Below, piece after piece: positions 1 through 7,035 of a stretch of 11,692 bases of DNA. The translations under genes and the position numbers were made by a program. Source of the DNA: Candidatus Izemoplasma sp. Its GTDB lineage: Bacteria > Bacillota_I > Bacilli_A > Izemoplasmatales > Izemoplasmataceae. The notes beneath the pieces were generated by a model. That model saw nothing but the letters and a program-made list of their open reading frames with translations. It did no database searches and was not told the DNA's origin. Location of the stretch: the NCBI GenBank assembly GCA_007116205.1, contig SKIY01000140.1, forward strand, positions 1-11,692, read 5' to 3'. Numbering within the stretch: position 1 is the first letter of the stretch; every line of letters begins with the position of its first letter.

Positions 1-1
1 A

Positions 2-1054
2 AAAATTGTCTTCACCCCGCTTCATGGTGCGAGTCGTGAGGTAGGTCTACGCAGTTTAACAGAACTAGGATATGATGTCACGGTCGTTGAAGAACAAATG
101 GTCGCTGATCCGCAGTTTTCAACTGTTGCGTCACCGAACCCTGAAGATGAAAAAGCGTTTGAATATGCTATAAAATATGGACAAAAAGAAAAAGCAGATA
201 TTTTAATTGCGACGGACCCTGATGGCGATCGATTGGGGATTGCAGTTTTACATCAAGGCAAGTATGTGCTTTTAAATGGGAATCAAACCGGCGCTATTTT
301 TATTGAGTATATGCTTGAAATGTTAAAGCAACAAAATGCTATGCCAGATCACGGGGTCATCTTTAATACGATTGTGACGAGTGGCTTTGGTGCAGCGATA
401 GCTAAAACGTATGGTGTAGATGTGCGTTCAACGCTCACAGGATTTAAGTTTATCGGTGAACAAATGAAAGCACTAGAAACAACGAAAGAAACATTTATTA
501 TGGGTTATGAAGAAAGTTACGGGTATGTAATTAAAGATTTTGTTCGCGATAAAGATGCGATTCAAGCGATGGTTTTAGCCGCAGAAATTGCGAATCATTT
601 AAAAGCACAAAACGCGACGTTAGTCGATTATTTACATGAACTATATAAGAAATATGGTACCTTCCGAGAAACGCTTGTAAGCATTAATTTAGAAGGTCAA
701 GCGGGAGAGAATACGATTAAACGTATTATGGAGTACTATCGAGCGTATTTACCTGAACAGGTTGCAGGGCTAAAGGTTTTAATTAAAGAAGATTATTTAA
801 AAAGCATCCGCTATGAAGAAGGACATGAACACATCATGGATTATCCAAAATCCAATGTGATAAAGTTTATCCTTGATGAGGATGCATGGTTTGTACTGAG
901 ACCTAGTGGTACTGAACCAAAACTTAAAATATATATTGCGCATAAAGCGCAAAGCATTCAAGAAGCAGAGGCACAAATTACTAAAATCAAAACGCGTTTG
1001 ATGGAAACCATCGAAACGTTAAAGACAGAAAACAATGAGGATGTGAGTACATGA
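2..1054 (+). CDS. pgcA: Phosphoglucomutase / phosphosugar mutase, PgcA-like (5' end outside window)
   Basis: Interconverts glucose-1-phosphate and glucose-6-phosphate in the cytosol, feeding cell-envelope sugar synthesis and glycolysis. The frame is open from base 2, so 350 C-terminal residues are present and the phosphoserine loop of domain 1 lies off the left edge; full-length relatives are about 560-580 residues. Visible in order (fragment numbering): FTPLHGAS at the start, the metal-binding loop DPDGD at 72-76, TGFKFIGE, the sugar-recognition loop GYEESYGY at 168-175 and the phosphate-binding RPSGTEPK at 300-307. The EESYG and RDKDAIQA segments resemble Bacillus PgcA from memory. An internal ATG at base 98 is not the real start because homology continues upstream of it. 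It ends in an ATGA overlap with rnfC, so the two are probably co-transcribed. Phosphomannomutase activity cannot be excluded. Confidence 0.95.
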   Translation, partial: KIVFTPLHGASREVGLRSLTELGYDVTVVEEQMVADPQFSTVASPNPEDEKAFEYAIKYGQKEKADILIATDPDGDRLGIAVLHQGKYVLLNGNQTGAIFIEYMLEMLKQQNAMPDHGVIFNTIVTSGFGAAIAKTYGVDVRSTLTGFKFIGEQMKALETTKETFIMGYEESYGYVIKDFVRDKDAIQAMVLAAEIANHLKAQNATLVDYLHELYKKYGTFRETLVSINLEGQAGENTIKRIMEYYRAYLPEQVAGLKVLIKEDYLKSIRYEEGHEHIMDYPKSNVIKFILDEDAWFVLRPSGTEPKLKIYIAHKAQSIQEAEAQITKIKTRLMETIETLKTENNEDVST

Positions 1055-2349
1055 TTGCAAAGACAAAGCGGGTTAGAGACTACAAGCAATTGAACAAAGA
1101 GTTACCTACCTTACGTTATGTAGATCCTGAATTTGTTTACATCAACCTCACCACACAACGCTGTGAGGAATACCGCCTTGATGTAAAAAAAGGAGACTAT
1201 GTAAAACTTGGTCAAATTATTGGAGAGCGCGACGGATGTTTCTTCAAGCAACCTATTTATTCAACCATCAGTGGCCATATTGAAGATAAAGTGACCAAAA
1301 TTGATGGTACCGGTATTGAGGTTGAATGTATCACGATTCGCAATGATTTTAAAGATACGTATGATGAAACAATTACCGACCGCCCTGACAGTGTTATTGA
1401 AACAATGACACAAAAAGATATGGTTGAAATTGTAAAACAAAAAGCATTGGTAGGGCTTGGTGGAAGTGGTTTCCCAACGTATATCAAACTTGCGACTGAG
1501 GAAAAAATAGACACCGTTGTTATTAATGCGATCGAGTGTGAACCGTACTTGAGCAGTGATTATCGCTTGATTAAAGATCAACCGGATGAAATTTTTAACG
1601 GACTAAAATATATTATGCAAGCGTTAAACGCAAAACAAGGGATTATTGCGGTTAAGAAAACGAAAAAAGCTTTAATTGAAGTTTTAGAAAATGAGATGAA
1701 ACGTTTCCAAAACTTGAACATTAAAATTGCTAAACTTGGGGATTACTATCCACAAGGATGGGAAATCGAAACGTTTAAAAACGCAACAGGCATTAAAGTA
1801 CCGATTGGGGAACTTCCAATGAAATACGGTATTGTTGGGTTTAATGTTTCGACCACGGAAAGTATTTATGAAGCGATTAAACATAATCTGCCAGTTACAA
1901 AACGATTTGTAACAGTCAATGGAGATGGGATTAAGTTTCCACAAAGTATCCGAACACGCGTCGGTACAAGTGTGAAAGACTTAATAAAATTAAGTGATGG
2001 TTTCATCGAAGATGCGGATGAGTTAGAAATTGTTATCGGTGGACCGATGATGGGCTCATCAGTGAAAAACGATGATGTTATTATCACGCCAACGACGACA
2101 TCGGTGTTGGTCTTTAAAAGTGTTGATCACAAAGAAGAACCATGTGTACGGTGTGGATCGTGTGTGTATAGCTGTCCTGTAGATATACAACCGGTTGCTA
2201 TTATGAATGCGGTTAAGCGTAACGATACAGAAGCTTTAAAGCAATTAGAAGCAGGTAAATGTATTGAATGTGGGCTATGTGCTTATGTTTGTACAAGTAA
2301 AATACATGTAACTGACTACGTAAGAAAGGGTAAATCTTTGATTAGGTGA
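1051..2349 (+). CDS. rnfC: Rnf complex subunit RnfC (NADH/FMN and 2x[4Fe-4S] subunit)
   Basis: Peripheral cytoplasmic subunit of the ion-translocating ferredoxin:NAD+ oxidoreductase; it exchanges electrons with NAD(H) through FMN and two [4Fe-4S] clusters. The 432 residues match the family's usual length. An N-terminal barrel-sandwich-like region (about 45-90) precedes the nucleotide/flavin fold with GLGGSGFPT at 135-143 and NAIECEPYL at 159-167. The C-terminal ferredoxin-like domain has two complete cluster motifs: C365-x2-C368-x2-C371-x3-C375-P and C404-x2-C407-x2-C410-x3-C414. The ATG overlaps the phosphoglucomutase stop (ATGA), with TGAGG ten bases upstream as ribosome site. It is the first gene of the clostridial order C-D-G-E-A-B. 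Nothing looks damaged, so NADH chemistry is expected to be normal even though other subunits are unusual. Confidence 0.97.
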   Translation: MIAKTKRVRDYKQLNKELPTLRYVDPEFVYINLTTQRCEEYRLDVKKGDYVKLGQIIGERDGCFFKQPIYSTISGHIEDKVTKIDGTGIEVECITIRNDFKDTYDETITDRPDSVIETMTQKDMVEIVKQKALVGLGGSGFPTYIKLATEEKIDTVVINAIECEPYLSSDYRLIKDQPDEIFNGLKYIMQALNAKQGIIAVKKTKKALIEVLENEMKRFQNLNIKIAKLGDYYPQGWEIETFKNATGIKVPIGELPMKYGIVGFNVSTTESIYEAIKHNLPVTKRFVTVNGDGIKFPQSIRTRVGTSVKDLIKLSDGFIEDADELEIVIGGPMMGSSVKNDDVIITPTTTSVLVFKSVDHKEEPCVRCGSCVYSCPVDIQPVAIMNAVKRNDTEALKQLEAGKCIECGLCAYVCTSKIHVTDYVRKGKSLIR

Positions 2350-2356
2350 TGAATAG

Positions 2357-3610
2357 ATGAAAATTATTGAAAAAAGTGCACCCCATCTTAGAAAACCAAA
2401 TGCATCGGTTATAAGAATGATGCGCGATGTTGTTATTGCGCTCTTACCACTTGTGGTTTTTGCTATTTATAACCACGGGTTAACAGCGGTTTGGATTCTT
2501 GCTGCTGCGATTGGTTCTATGGTGGGTACTGAATATATTTACTATCAAATTGTTGATCATGTAAAACGTGATCGTACCAAAGCAGAAGAAATTAAAGATA
2601 AGATTACAGGATTGAACAAGCAAATTAATCAAGCAAAAGCAACGTATCAAGAAAATCAAAATAAAGCGGAGTATGATGAAACTGTTGAAAAGCTGAAAGC
2701 GGAAATACGTACATCAAAAGAAACATTAAAAGCGTATAAACAAGCTTCTACAAAAGAGGAAAACAAACGTTTCCATCTTTTCAACCGTCAATTTACATTA
2801 TATAACTACAGCATCTTAGTGAGTGGTATTATTTATGGGTTAACAGTACCTGATAGTACCCACGTTATGATTGTGATTATCGGTGGTGTGGTTGCCACGC
2901 TACTTGTTAAAATGATTTTTGGTGGTATGGGACAAAACATCTTTAACATTGCCGGCTTTGCACGGGCGTTTATTGCTTTAGGATTTGGCGCTGCAGTTGG
3001 GGTTTCAAACCATTTGCCTGTTCAAGATGACGGCACTGCAGGTGCAACGGTACTGGGTCAACTTGCCGGTAATCCGTTTACAGAAACCAGTGCGTTTTCA
3101 CTTTGGGATATGTTCTCAGGGATAGGATTTCCTGGGGCGATTGGTGAGGCGAGTGCTTTATTGATTTTAGTTGGAGCGCTTTATTTGTTCCTTAGAAAAT
3201 CATTTGATGTATTTGTACCACTTGTATATGTGGGAACTGTGTTCATATTAAGTACAGCGGTGATGTTTCAACAAGACATCGGCTGGTGGTATCCATTGAC
3301 ACATCTCTTTAGTGGGGGATTATTGTTTGGTGCGGTATATATGGCAACAGACCCTATTACGATACCAGTGACAAGACCAGGGCGAATCTATTTTGCGTTT
3401 GGACTTGGCTTATTAACGTTTGTGATTCGATTGTTTGGACAATATCCTGAAGGGGTTGTTTTTGCTATCTTGATTATGAATATGTTTGTTCCCGCAATTG
3501 ATTATGCGAAATGGTCAAAGAGTAAATTTAGTAAAAAATCATCATTAATCTTTTCTGCAATTATCGTCTTGTCGATTGTTGCTGTGATGGTAGGTGCTTC
3601 TAATGTTTAA
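2357..3610 (+). CDS. rnfD: Rnf complex membrane subunit RnfD with a charged helical insertion
   Basis: Integral membrane subunit related to NqrB that carries covalent FMN and belongs to the ion-translocating core. The start SAPHLRKPNAS and the block ATDPITIPVTRPGR are typical of the family. The candidate flavinylated residue is Thr231 in DDGTAGAT (225-231), normally modified by ApbE. About nine to ten hydrophobic segments are visible, the first two at 25-43 and 44-66. The protein is 417 residues, against about 310-350 for typical RnfD. The excess lies between the second and third membrane segments: residues 70-140 are almost entirely Lys, Glu, Gln, Asp and Ala and look like a helical hairpin or coiled coil. 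By the positive-inside rule this would be cytoplasmic (inference). AGGTGAT lies seven bases before the ATG. The end overlaps rnfG by eight bases, which suggests translational coupling. Confidence 0.95.
   Translation: MKIIEKSAPHLRKPNASVIRMMRDVVIALLPLVVFAIYNHGLTAVWILAAAIGSMVGTEYIYYQIVDHVKRDRTKAEEIKDKITGLNKQINQAKATYQENQNKAEYDETVEKLKAEIRTSKETLKAYKQASTKEENKRFHLFNRQFTLYNYSILVSGIIYGLTVPDSTHVMIVIIGGVVATLLVKMIFGGMGQNIFNIAGFARAFIALGFGAAVGVSNHLPVQDDGTAGATVLGQLAGNPFTETSAFSLWDMFSGIGFPGAIGEASALLILVGALYLFLRKSFDVFVPLVYVGTVFILSTAVMFQQDIGWWYPLTHLFSGGLLFGAVYMATDPITIPVTRPGRIYFAFGLGLLTFVIRLFGQYPEGVVFAILIMNMFVPAIDYAKWSKSKFSKKSSLIFSAIIVLSIVAVMVGASNV
3592..3596 (+). promoter_or_regulatory. Ribosome binding site deciding the rnfG start
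   Basis: AGGTG, six bases before ATG 3603. An in-frame GTG at 3594 would lie inside this site, so ATG 3603 is the better start. Confidence 0.7.
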
Positions 3611-4988
3611 AAATATATGGAATGTGTTAAAACCAAAGTTAAAAATTGCGGTAGTGTTACTAGTGATAGGGGCCTTTAGCGGATTGTCAATTTGGGGCAC
3701 ACACACGCTTACGTATGATCGTATTCAAGAAAACCGTGCCCGCGCACGTTTACAAGTTTACTTGGATATATTCCCTGATATGGACACTACGCTTGAAGAC
3801 CCAGAAGACATTACTAGTAGTATTTTAGGAATGCGTTTGGTTGAAGAACCAGAACACAGTACGGTCTTTGAAAAATATGATGTGTATGACGCAAATAATA
3901 CACAACTTGGATATTTAATGCGTGGTCGTGCGAACAATGATTTTGGGTATGTCGAAGTGATTGTAGGTGTTGACATGAACGGTGTTATTATTGATGTTGT
4001 TATTTCTGAGACCGATAATACACCAAGTTATTACACACCGCTTATTAATAATTATATGGGCAACTTTAAAGGTCAAACCCTTGCAGATGTCGAATTTGAT
4101 AGCAATACAGGCGCAACTGCAACGTATAATGTTGTGCGTCGCGTTGTTGAAGATTCAATCTTGCTTATTGAAGGGGACCCAATACTCAGTATCTATCAAG
4201 ATGCGATTGATGGGGTTGACCGTTATGAAACGAGTTATGCGTTCTTACTCGGTGTTATTGTTGAAGAAGTACGTTTGATTGATGCAAGTAATGATACGGT
4301 GGGATATGCGTATATTGGACATGTTAGTTATGAAGGTCATGATTACCGCATTGCTGTGATTGTTTCTGCTGATGAGACTTTAGCGGACTTCGTTGTCTTA
4401 GAAGAAACGGTACCAAGCGGACTAAGTGATGCTTTAGCACTGTTTGATGCATACATCGGGTTGGCGCTAGCGGATATTAATGTTTCAGATGAGAGCGGCG
4501 CATTAGAAGAAGCGCTTCAAGCGGTATTAGAAGCAGGATTACGCCGCGCGGATGAAACGGAAGAAATAAGAGCGTATCGTGATTTCTTTATCGATGCTGC
4601 ACGTGTTGAAGCAGAAGCGATTACAGACGATGTGCTTACGGAACTTGTCACCGTTTATAACGAAAGCGATGAAGTGGTTGGATATGTATTTGAAGGTCAA
4701 GCCGCAAATGCCGATCCAAGTGGCGCTTTTGGGGGATCTAATATAACTGCTGGTGTTGCTTTAAACAGTGATGGTGAGGTTGTTACGTTCGTATTTATGG
4801 ATTATGATGATTCGGGCTGGGCAATTGATGATGTTCGTGATGCGATTGATGTATTCTACGGGCGCAGTGATATTAGTGATATTGAACTCGATGATGCCTT
4901 TTCTGGGGTTACGACTAGTGCCCGCAGTGTAAGTGATATTATTGAGGCCGCATTAAACTATTTTGAAACTGAAATGGGGAGTGAATAA
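3603..4988 (+). CDS. rnfG: Rnf complex subunit RnfG, enlarged, with three tandem FMN-binding-type domains
   Basis: Membrane-anchored, extracytoplasmic flavoprotein subunit that carries FMN on a Thr and relays electrons with RnfD. Normal RnfG is about 180-220 residues; this is 461. One N-terminal membrane anchor (about 13-32) is followed by an acidic outer part with three related units. Each opens with a similar strand: YDANNTQLGY near 95, IDASNDTVGY near 226, YNESDEVVGY near 352. Each also has a late L/I-x-D-V/I segment. Unit 1 has DSNTGAT (166-172, candidate Thr172). Unit 3 has DAFSGVT (431-437, candidate Thr437, Ala to Val variant). Unit 2 reads SDESGAL at the aligned place (295-301), so the Asp is Ser and the Thr is Leu301; it is probably not flavinylated. 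No frameshift is visible. The gene is packed between rnfD and rnfE (two-base gap, GGGGAGTG ribosome site for rnfE). RnfG identity is secure from context; the triple-domain reading is from hand alignment. Confidence 0.9.
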   Translation: MFKNIWNVLKPKLKIAVVLLVIGAFSGLSIWGTHTLTYDRIQENRARARLQVYLDIFPDMDTTLEDPEDITSSILGMRLVEEPEHSTVFEKYDVYDANNTQLGYLMRGRANNDFGYVEVIVGVDMNGVIIDVVISETDNTPSYYTPLINNYMGNFKGQTLADVEFDSNTGATATYNVVRRVVEDSILLIEGDPILSIYQDAIDGVDRYETSYAFLLGVIVEEVRLIDASNDTVGYAYIGHVSYEGHDYRIAVIVSADETLADFVVLEETVPSGLSDALALFDAYIGLALADINVSDESGALEEALQAVLEAGLRRADETEEIRAYRDFFIDAARVEAEAITDDVLTELVTVYNESDEVVGYVFEGQAANADPSGAFGGSNITAGVALNSDGEVVTFVFMDYDDSGWAIDDVRDAIDVFYGRSDISDIELDDAFSGVTTSARSVSDIIEAALNYFETEMGSE

Positions 4989-4990
4989 TC

Positions 4991-5761
4991 ATGGCACAAG
5001 CAAAAGCGAAAGCAAGTAATAAGAAAAAAGACCTTGGTTATCTAGCGAACCTTACAAAAGGGTTTATAAAAGAAAATCCGATATTTACCTTTATGCTTGG
5101 ACTGTGTCCAGCGCTTGCGGTCACAGGAACGGTTGAGACGGCACTCGGTATGGGGATATTGGTTATCTTTGTATTGGTGAGTAGTAATATTGTCGTTTCT
5201 TTAATTAAAGGGTTTATTCCACCTGAGGTTAAAATTCCTTCATATATCGTTATTATTTCAACGTTTGTAACGATTGTAGGATTGCTTACAGAAGCATATG
5301 CACCAGCGCTTCATGAGTCTTTAGGTATTTTCATTCCACTGATTGTCGTTAACTGTTTAATTTTGGGTCGCGCTGAAAGTTTTGCGTCAAAAAACAATAT
5401 TTTAAACAGTGCAATTGATGGACTTGGGATGGGACTTGGCTTCTTAGGAGCTATGGTCTTAATTGGATTCTTCCGCGAGTTTTTTGCAACAGGCGCGCTC
5501 GCTTATGGGGTGTACTTACCATTAGGTGTGGAAGGATCAATTGTTAATTTAGAGTGGTACTTATTAAGTATCGCAGTGTTCTCTGGACCGGCTGGAGGGT
5601 TCTTAGTTATTGGGTTATTACTTGGGTTATTTAACGGTATTTCGATTATGAAACGCAATAAAAAAGAACGTGAACGCCAAAAAATGATTGAAGAGAAAAA
5701 ACGTATTGCGCTTGAGCGCAAACGTCAAAAAGCAATGGAAAGCGCAGGTGGTAACGCATGA
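4991..5761 (+). CDS. rnfE: Rnf complex membrane subunit RnfE
   Basis: Membrane subunit homologous to NqrD/RsxE. It pairs with RnfA, each giving two Cys to a [2Fe-2S] cluster buried between the half-channel repeats. The signature Cys are present: C39 in LGLCPALAV and C122 in VNCLILGRAE. About six membrane segments span residues 33-218. Of 256 residues, 220-256 form a strongly basic tail rich in Lys, Arg and Glu, helical in character and longer than in many RnfE proteins. The N-terminus is also Lys-rich. By the positive-inside rule the tail should be cytoplasmic (inference). Its stop overlaps the rnfA start as ATGA, so translation is probably coupled. The preceding GGGGAGTG (4976-4983) with a seven-base spacer supports the ATG. 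Confidence 0.96.
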   Translation: MAQAKAKASNKKKDLGYLANLTKGFIKENPIFTFMLGLCPALAVTGTVETALGMGILVIFVLVSSNIVVSLIKGFIPPEVKIPSYIVIISTFVTIVGLLTEAYAPALHESLGIFIPLIVVNCLILGRAESFASKNNILNSAIDGLGMGLGFLGAMVLIGFFREFFATGALAYGVYLPLGVEGSIVNLEWYLLSIAVFSGPAGGFLVIGLLLGLFNGISIMKRNKKERERQKMIEEKKRIALERKRQKAMESAGGNA

Positions 5762-6363
5762 GTTGGACGGTATTCTTCGTAGCGATATTTTCATCTATGC
5801 TTATCAATAATGTTGTATTAATACGTTTCTTAGGGGTTTGCCCATTTATTGGTGTTAGTAAAAAAACAACTTCAGCTGTTGGTATGAGTGTAGCAGTTAT
5901 GTTTGTTATGGTAATCGCATCTTTAGTTAGTTATTTGTTGTATTATTTAGTGCTAGTACCTTTAAATATTGAGTATGTACAAACCATTGCATTTGTATTA
6001 ATCATTGCATCGCTTGTACAATTGGTTGAGATGTTTATTAAAAAAGCGAGTAAAAAATTATATAAAAGCTTAGGTGTTTACCTTCCGTTGATTACAACAA
6101 ACTGTGCAATCTTAGGGGTTGCAGTTGCGAATATCTCTGAAGATTTTGCGGCGCAGTACGGAACGTTCCCTGGGCTTGCGGTTGCCGTTACAACGGCATT
6201 TGGTGCCGCGCTTGGATTTGGTTTGATTATGTTGGCTTTTTCAACCATCCGCGAGCGTTTAGAAGCAGCAACGATTCCTGAGGCTTGGAAAGGTGTCCCA
6301 GTCGCGCTGATTACAGCGGGTATTATGGCACTTGCTTTCGCTGGCCTTGGAGGGATCGTTTAA
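5758..6363 (+). CDS. rnfA: Rnf complex membrane subunit RnfA
   Basis: Membrane subunit homologous to NqrE/RsxA, inverted-topology partner of RnfE in the Rnf ion pump. The family pattern is clear: LINNVVLIRFLGVCPF near the start with C28, and TTNCAILGVAV with C116, giving the second Cys pair of the intramembrane [2Fe-2S] cluster. The length of 201 residues is close to the usual 190-200. Six hydrophobic segments are apparent. It starts in an ATGA overlap with rnfE and ends immediately before the GTG of a small ORF (no intervening base). The end of the coding region also holds a GGAGGG sequence that can serve as that ORF's ribosome site. No unusual residues were seen. Confidence 0.97.
   Translation: MSWTVFFVAIFSSMLINNVVLIRFLGVCPFIGVSKKTTSAVGMSVAVMFVMVIASLVSYLLYYLVLVPLNIEYVQTIAFVLIIASLVQLVEMFIKKASKKLYKSLGVYLPLITTNCAILGVAVANISEDFAAQYGTFPGLAVAVTTAFGAALGFGLIMLAFSTIRERLEAATIPEAWKGVPVALITAGIMALAFAGLGGIV
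6349..6354 (+). promoter_or_regulatory. Ribosome binding site for the small ORF at 6364
   Basis: GGAGGG inside the end of rnfA, nine bases before GTG 6364. It is the main evidence that this GTG is a real start. Confidence 0.65.
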
Positions 6364-6534
6364 GTGCATTTAGGCATTGGATTTTTAGTTATTTTAGTTA
6401 TTGTATACATTGGGTCGTATGCGCTCAACAAACGGGTACCATCCCCAGTAGACGACCGTATCAGCGCTGCTAAATGCGGTGCTTGCAGCAACTATAGCTG
6501 CGCCATAAAACAAGATATAGCGGAGGAGAAATAA
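6364..6534 (+). CDS. Small Cys-containing membrane protein between rnfA and rnfB, RnfB-anchor-like
   Basis: A 56-residue protein not assigned to any named family with certainty. It starts at GTG directly after the rnfA stop, with GGAGGG nine bases upstream, and ends one base before the rnfB ATG; its last codons contain the rnfB ribosome site. Residues 4-21 form one membrane segment, followed by a short basic/proline linker (KRVPSPVDD). Then comes CGACSNYSC (C38, C41, C46), followed by a polar tail. The C-x2-C-x4-C spacing and leading CGACS equal those of the first Fe-S motif of the following RnfB, and the anchor-linker-Cys layout is the same. The fourth Cys that RnfB has is absent. It may be a reduced RnfB paralogue or accessory subunit supplying cluster ligands. 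A FeoB-associated Cys-rich small membrane protein is the main alternative. That it is a gene is fairly sure; its role is inference. Confidence 0.72.
   Translation: MHLGIGFLVILVIVYIGSYALNKRVPSPVDDRISAAKCGACSNYSCAIKQDIAEEK
6522..6528 (+). promoter_or_regulatory. Ribosome binding site of rnfB
   Basis: GGAGGAG, seven bases before ATG 6536. It lies inside the last codons of the upstream small ORF, so the two are probably translated in tandem. Confidence 0.7.
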
Positions 6535-6535
6535 T

Positions 6536-6841
6536 ATGTGGGCATTTATGACGCTCGGGCTACTCGGTGGCATTTTAGGTCTCGGACTTGCGTTTGCTGC
6601 TGAATATTTAAAAGTAGAACAAGACCCTCGTATCGAAGGTGTCCAAAAACGCCTTCCAGGGTATGACTGTGGTGCATGTAGTTACCCAGGGTGTTCAGCT
6701 TTTGCAGAAGCAATTGTTGAGGGTGAAGTTACTGAGTTAAAAGCATGTAAACCAGGTAAGGATACACACTATGATGCAATTATTGAATATTTAAATGAGA
6801 ACCGTAATGAAGATGGTTCCCTCATCAAAGTGAAAAAATAG
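6536..6841 (+). CDS. rnfB: Rnf complex subunit RnfB, short form lacking the ferredoxin module
   Basis: In standard Rnf, RnfB accepts electrons from reduced ferredoxin through several [4Fe-4S] clusters. This 101-residue protein has the N-terminal membrane segment (about 3-23), a linker with the EQDPRIEGVQKRLPGYD pattern of RnfB, and the first Fe-S domain: CGACSYPGC followed by a fourth Cys in ACKPG. It stops shortly after. Canonical RnfB continues with a two-[4Fe-4S] ferredoxin module (two CxxCxxCxxxCP motifs), which is absent here. The stop is followed three bases later by a clean intrinsic terminator, and no Cys-rich frame resumes before 7113. The short form therefore looks like the designed end of the operon, not a fresh nonsense mutation. 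ASF-domain identity is certain; how ferredoxin would dock is unknown. Confidence 0.9.
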   Translation: MWAFMTLGLLGGILGLGLAFAAEYLKVEQDPRIEGVQKRLPGYDCGACSYPGCSAFAEAIVEGEVTELKACKPGKDTHYDAIIEYLNENRNEDGSLIKVKK

Positions 6842-6843
6842 TC

Positions 6844-6871
6844 AATGGCACCTTCGGGTGCCATTTTTTTT
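6844..6871 (+). terminator. Intrinsic terminator of the rnf operon
   Basis: A nine-base perfect stem AATGGCACC / GGTGCCATT (6844-6852 with 6857-6865) closes on a stable TTCG tetraloop, followed by a run of eight T. It starts two bases after the rnfB stop. Confidence 0.95.
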
Positions 6872-6950
6872 AGGTAATGTTGGCATTTACAATTTAAATT
6901 ATAAAGAATGAAAGGTCTTATCAGTGAAATAAATAAGTTAAACAATATAT

Positions 6951-6999
6951 AAACTTTGTAAATGCGCTAACGGTAAGGATGTAAGCGTTATCAAAGTTT
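6951..6999. repeat. Imperfect inverted repeat upstream of ppdK, enclosing the cre box
   Basis: AAACTTTG (6951-6958) and CAAAGTTT (6992-6999) are perfect complements. Inside them TAA/TTA and CGCT/AGCG can also pair, leaving a loop of about 14 bases. A run of T follows. It lies upstream of the predicted ppdK promoter, so it is either a DNA dyad for a regulator or part of an RNA made from a start not recognised here. A second short dyad, GAAAAG/CTTTTC, lies at 7017-7033 just before the -35. The rest of 6872-7113 shows nothing else recognisable. Confidence 0.5.
6979..6993. promoter_or_regulatory. Catabolite-responsive element (cre), CcpA-type operator
   Basis: ATGTAAGCGTTATCA fits the cre consensus WTGNAANCGNWNNCW at every position, and its inner 14 bases also fit the palindromic form TGWNANCGNTNWCA. 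It is centred about 85 bases before the predicted ppdK transcription start. Upstream placement would suit activation, though repression by looping or roadblock of an unseen start is possible. The regulator itself is not in the window. Confidence 0.7.
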
Positions 7000-7035
7000 T
7001 TCCCCTTAATTGCGCCGAAAAGTAGCCCTTTTCAG

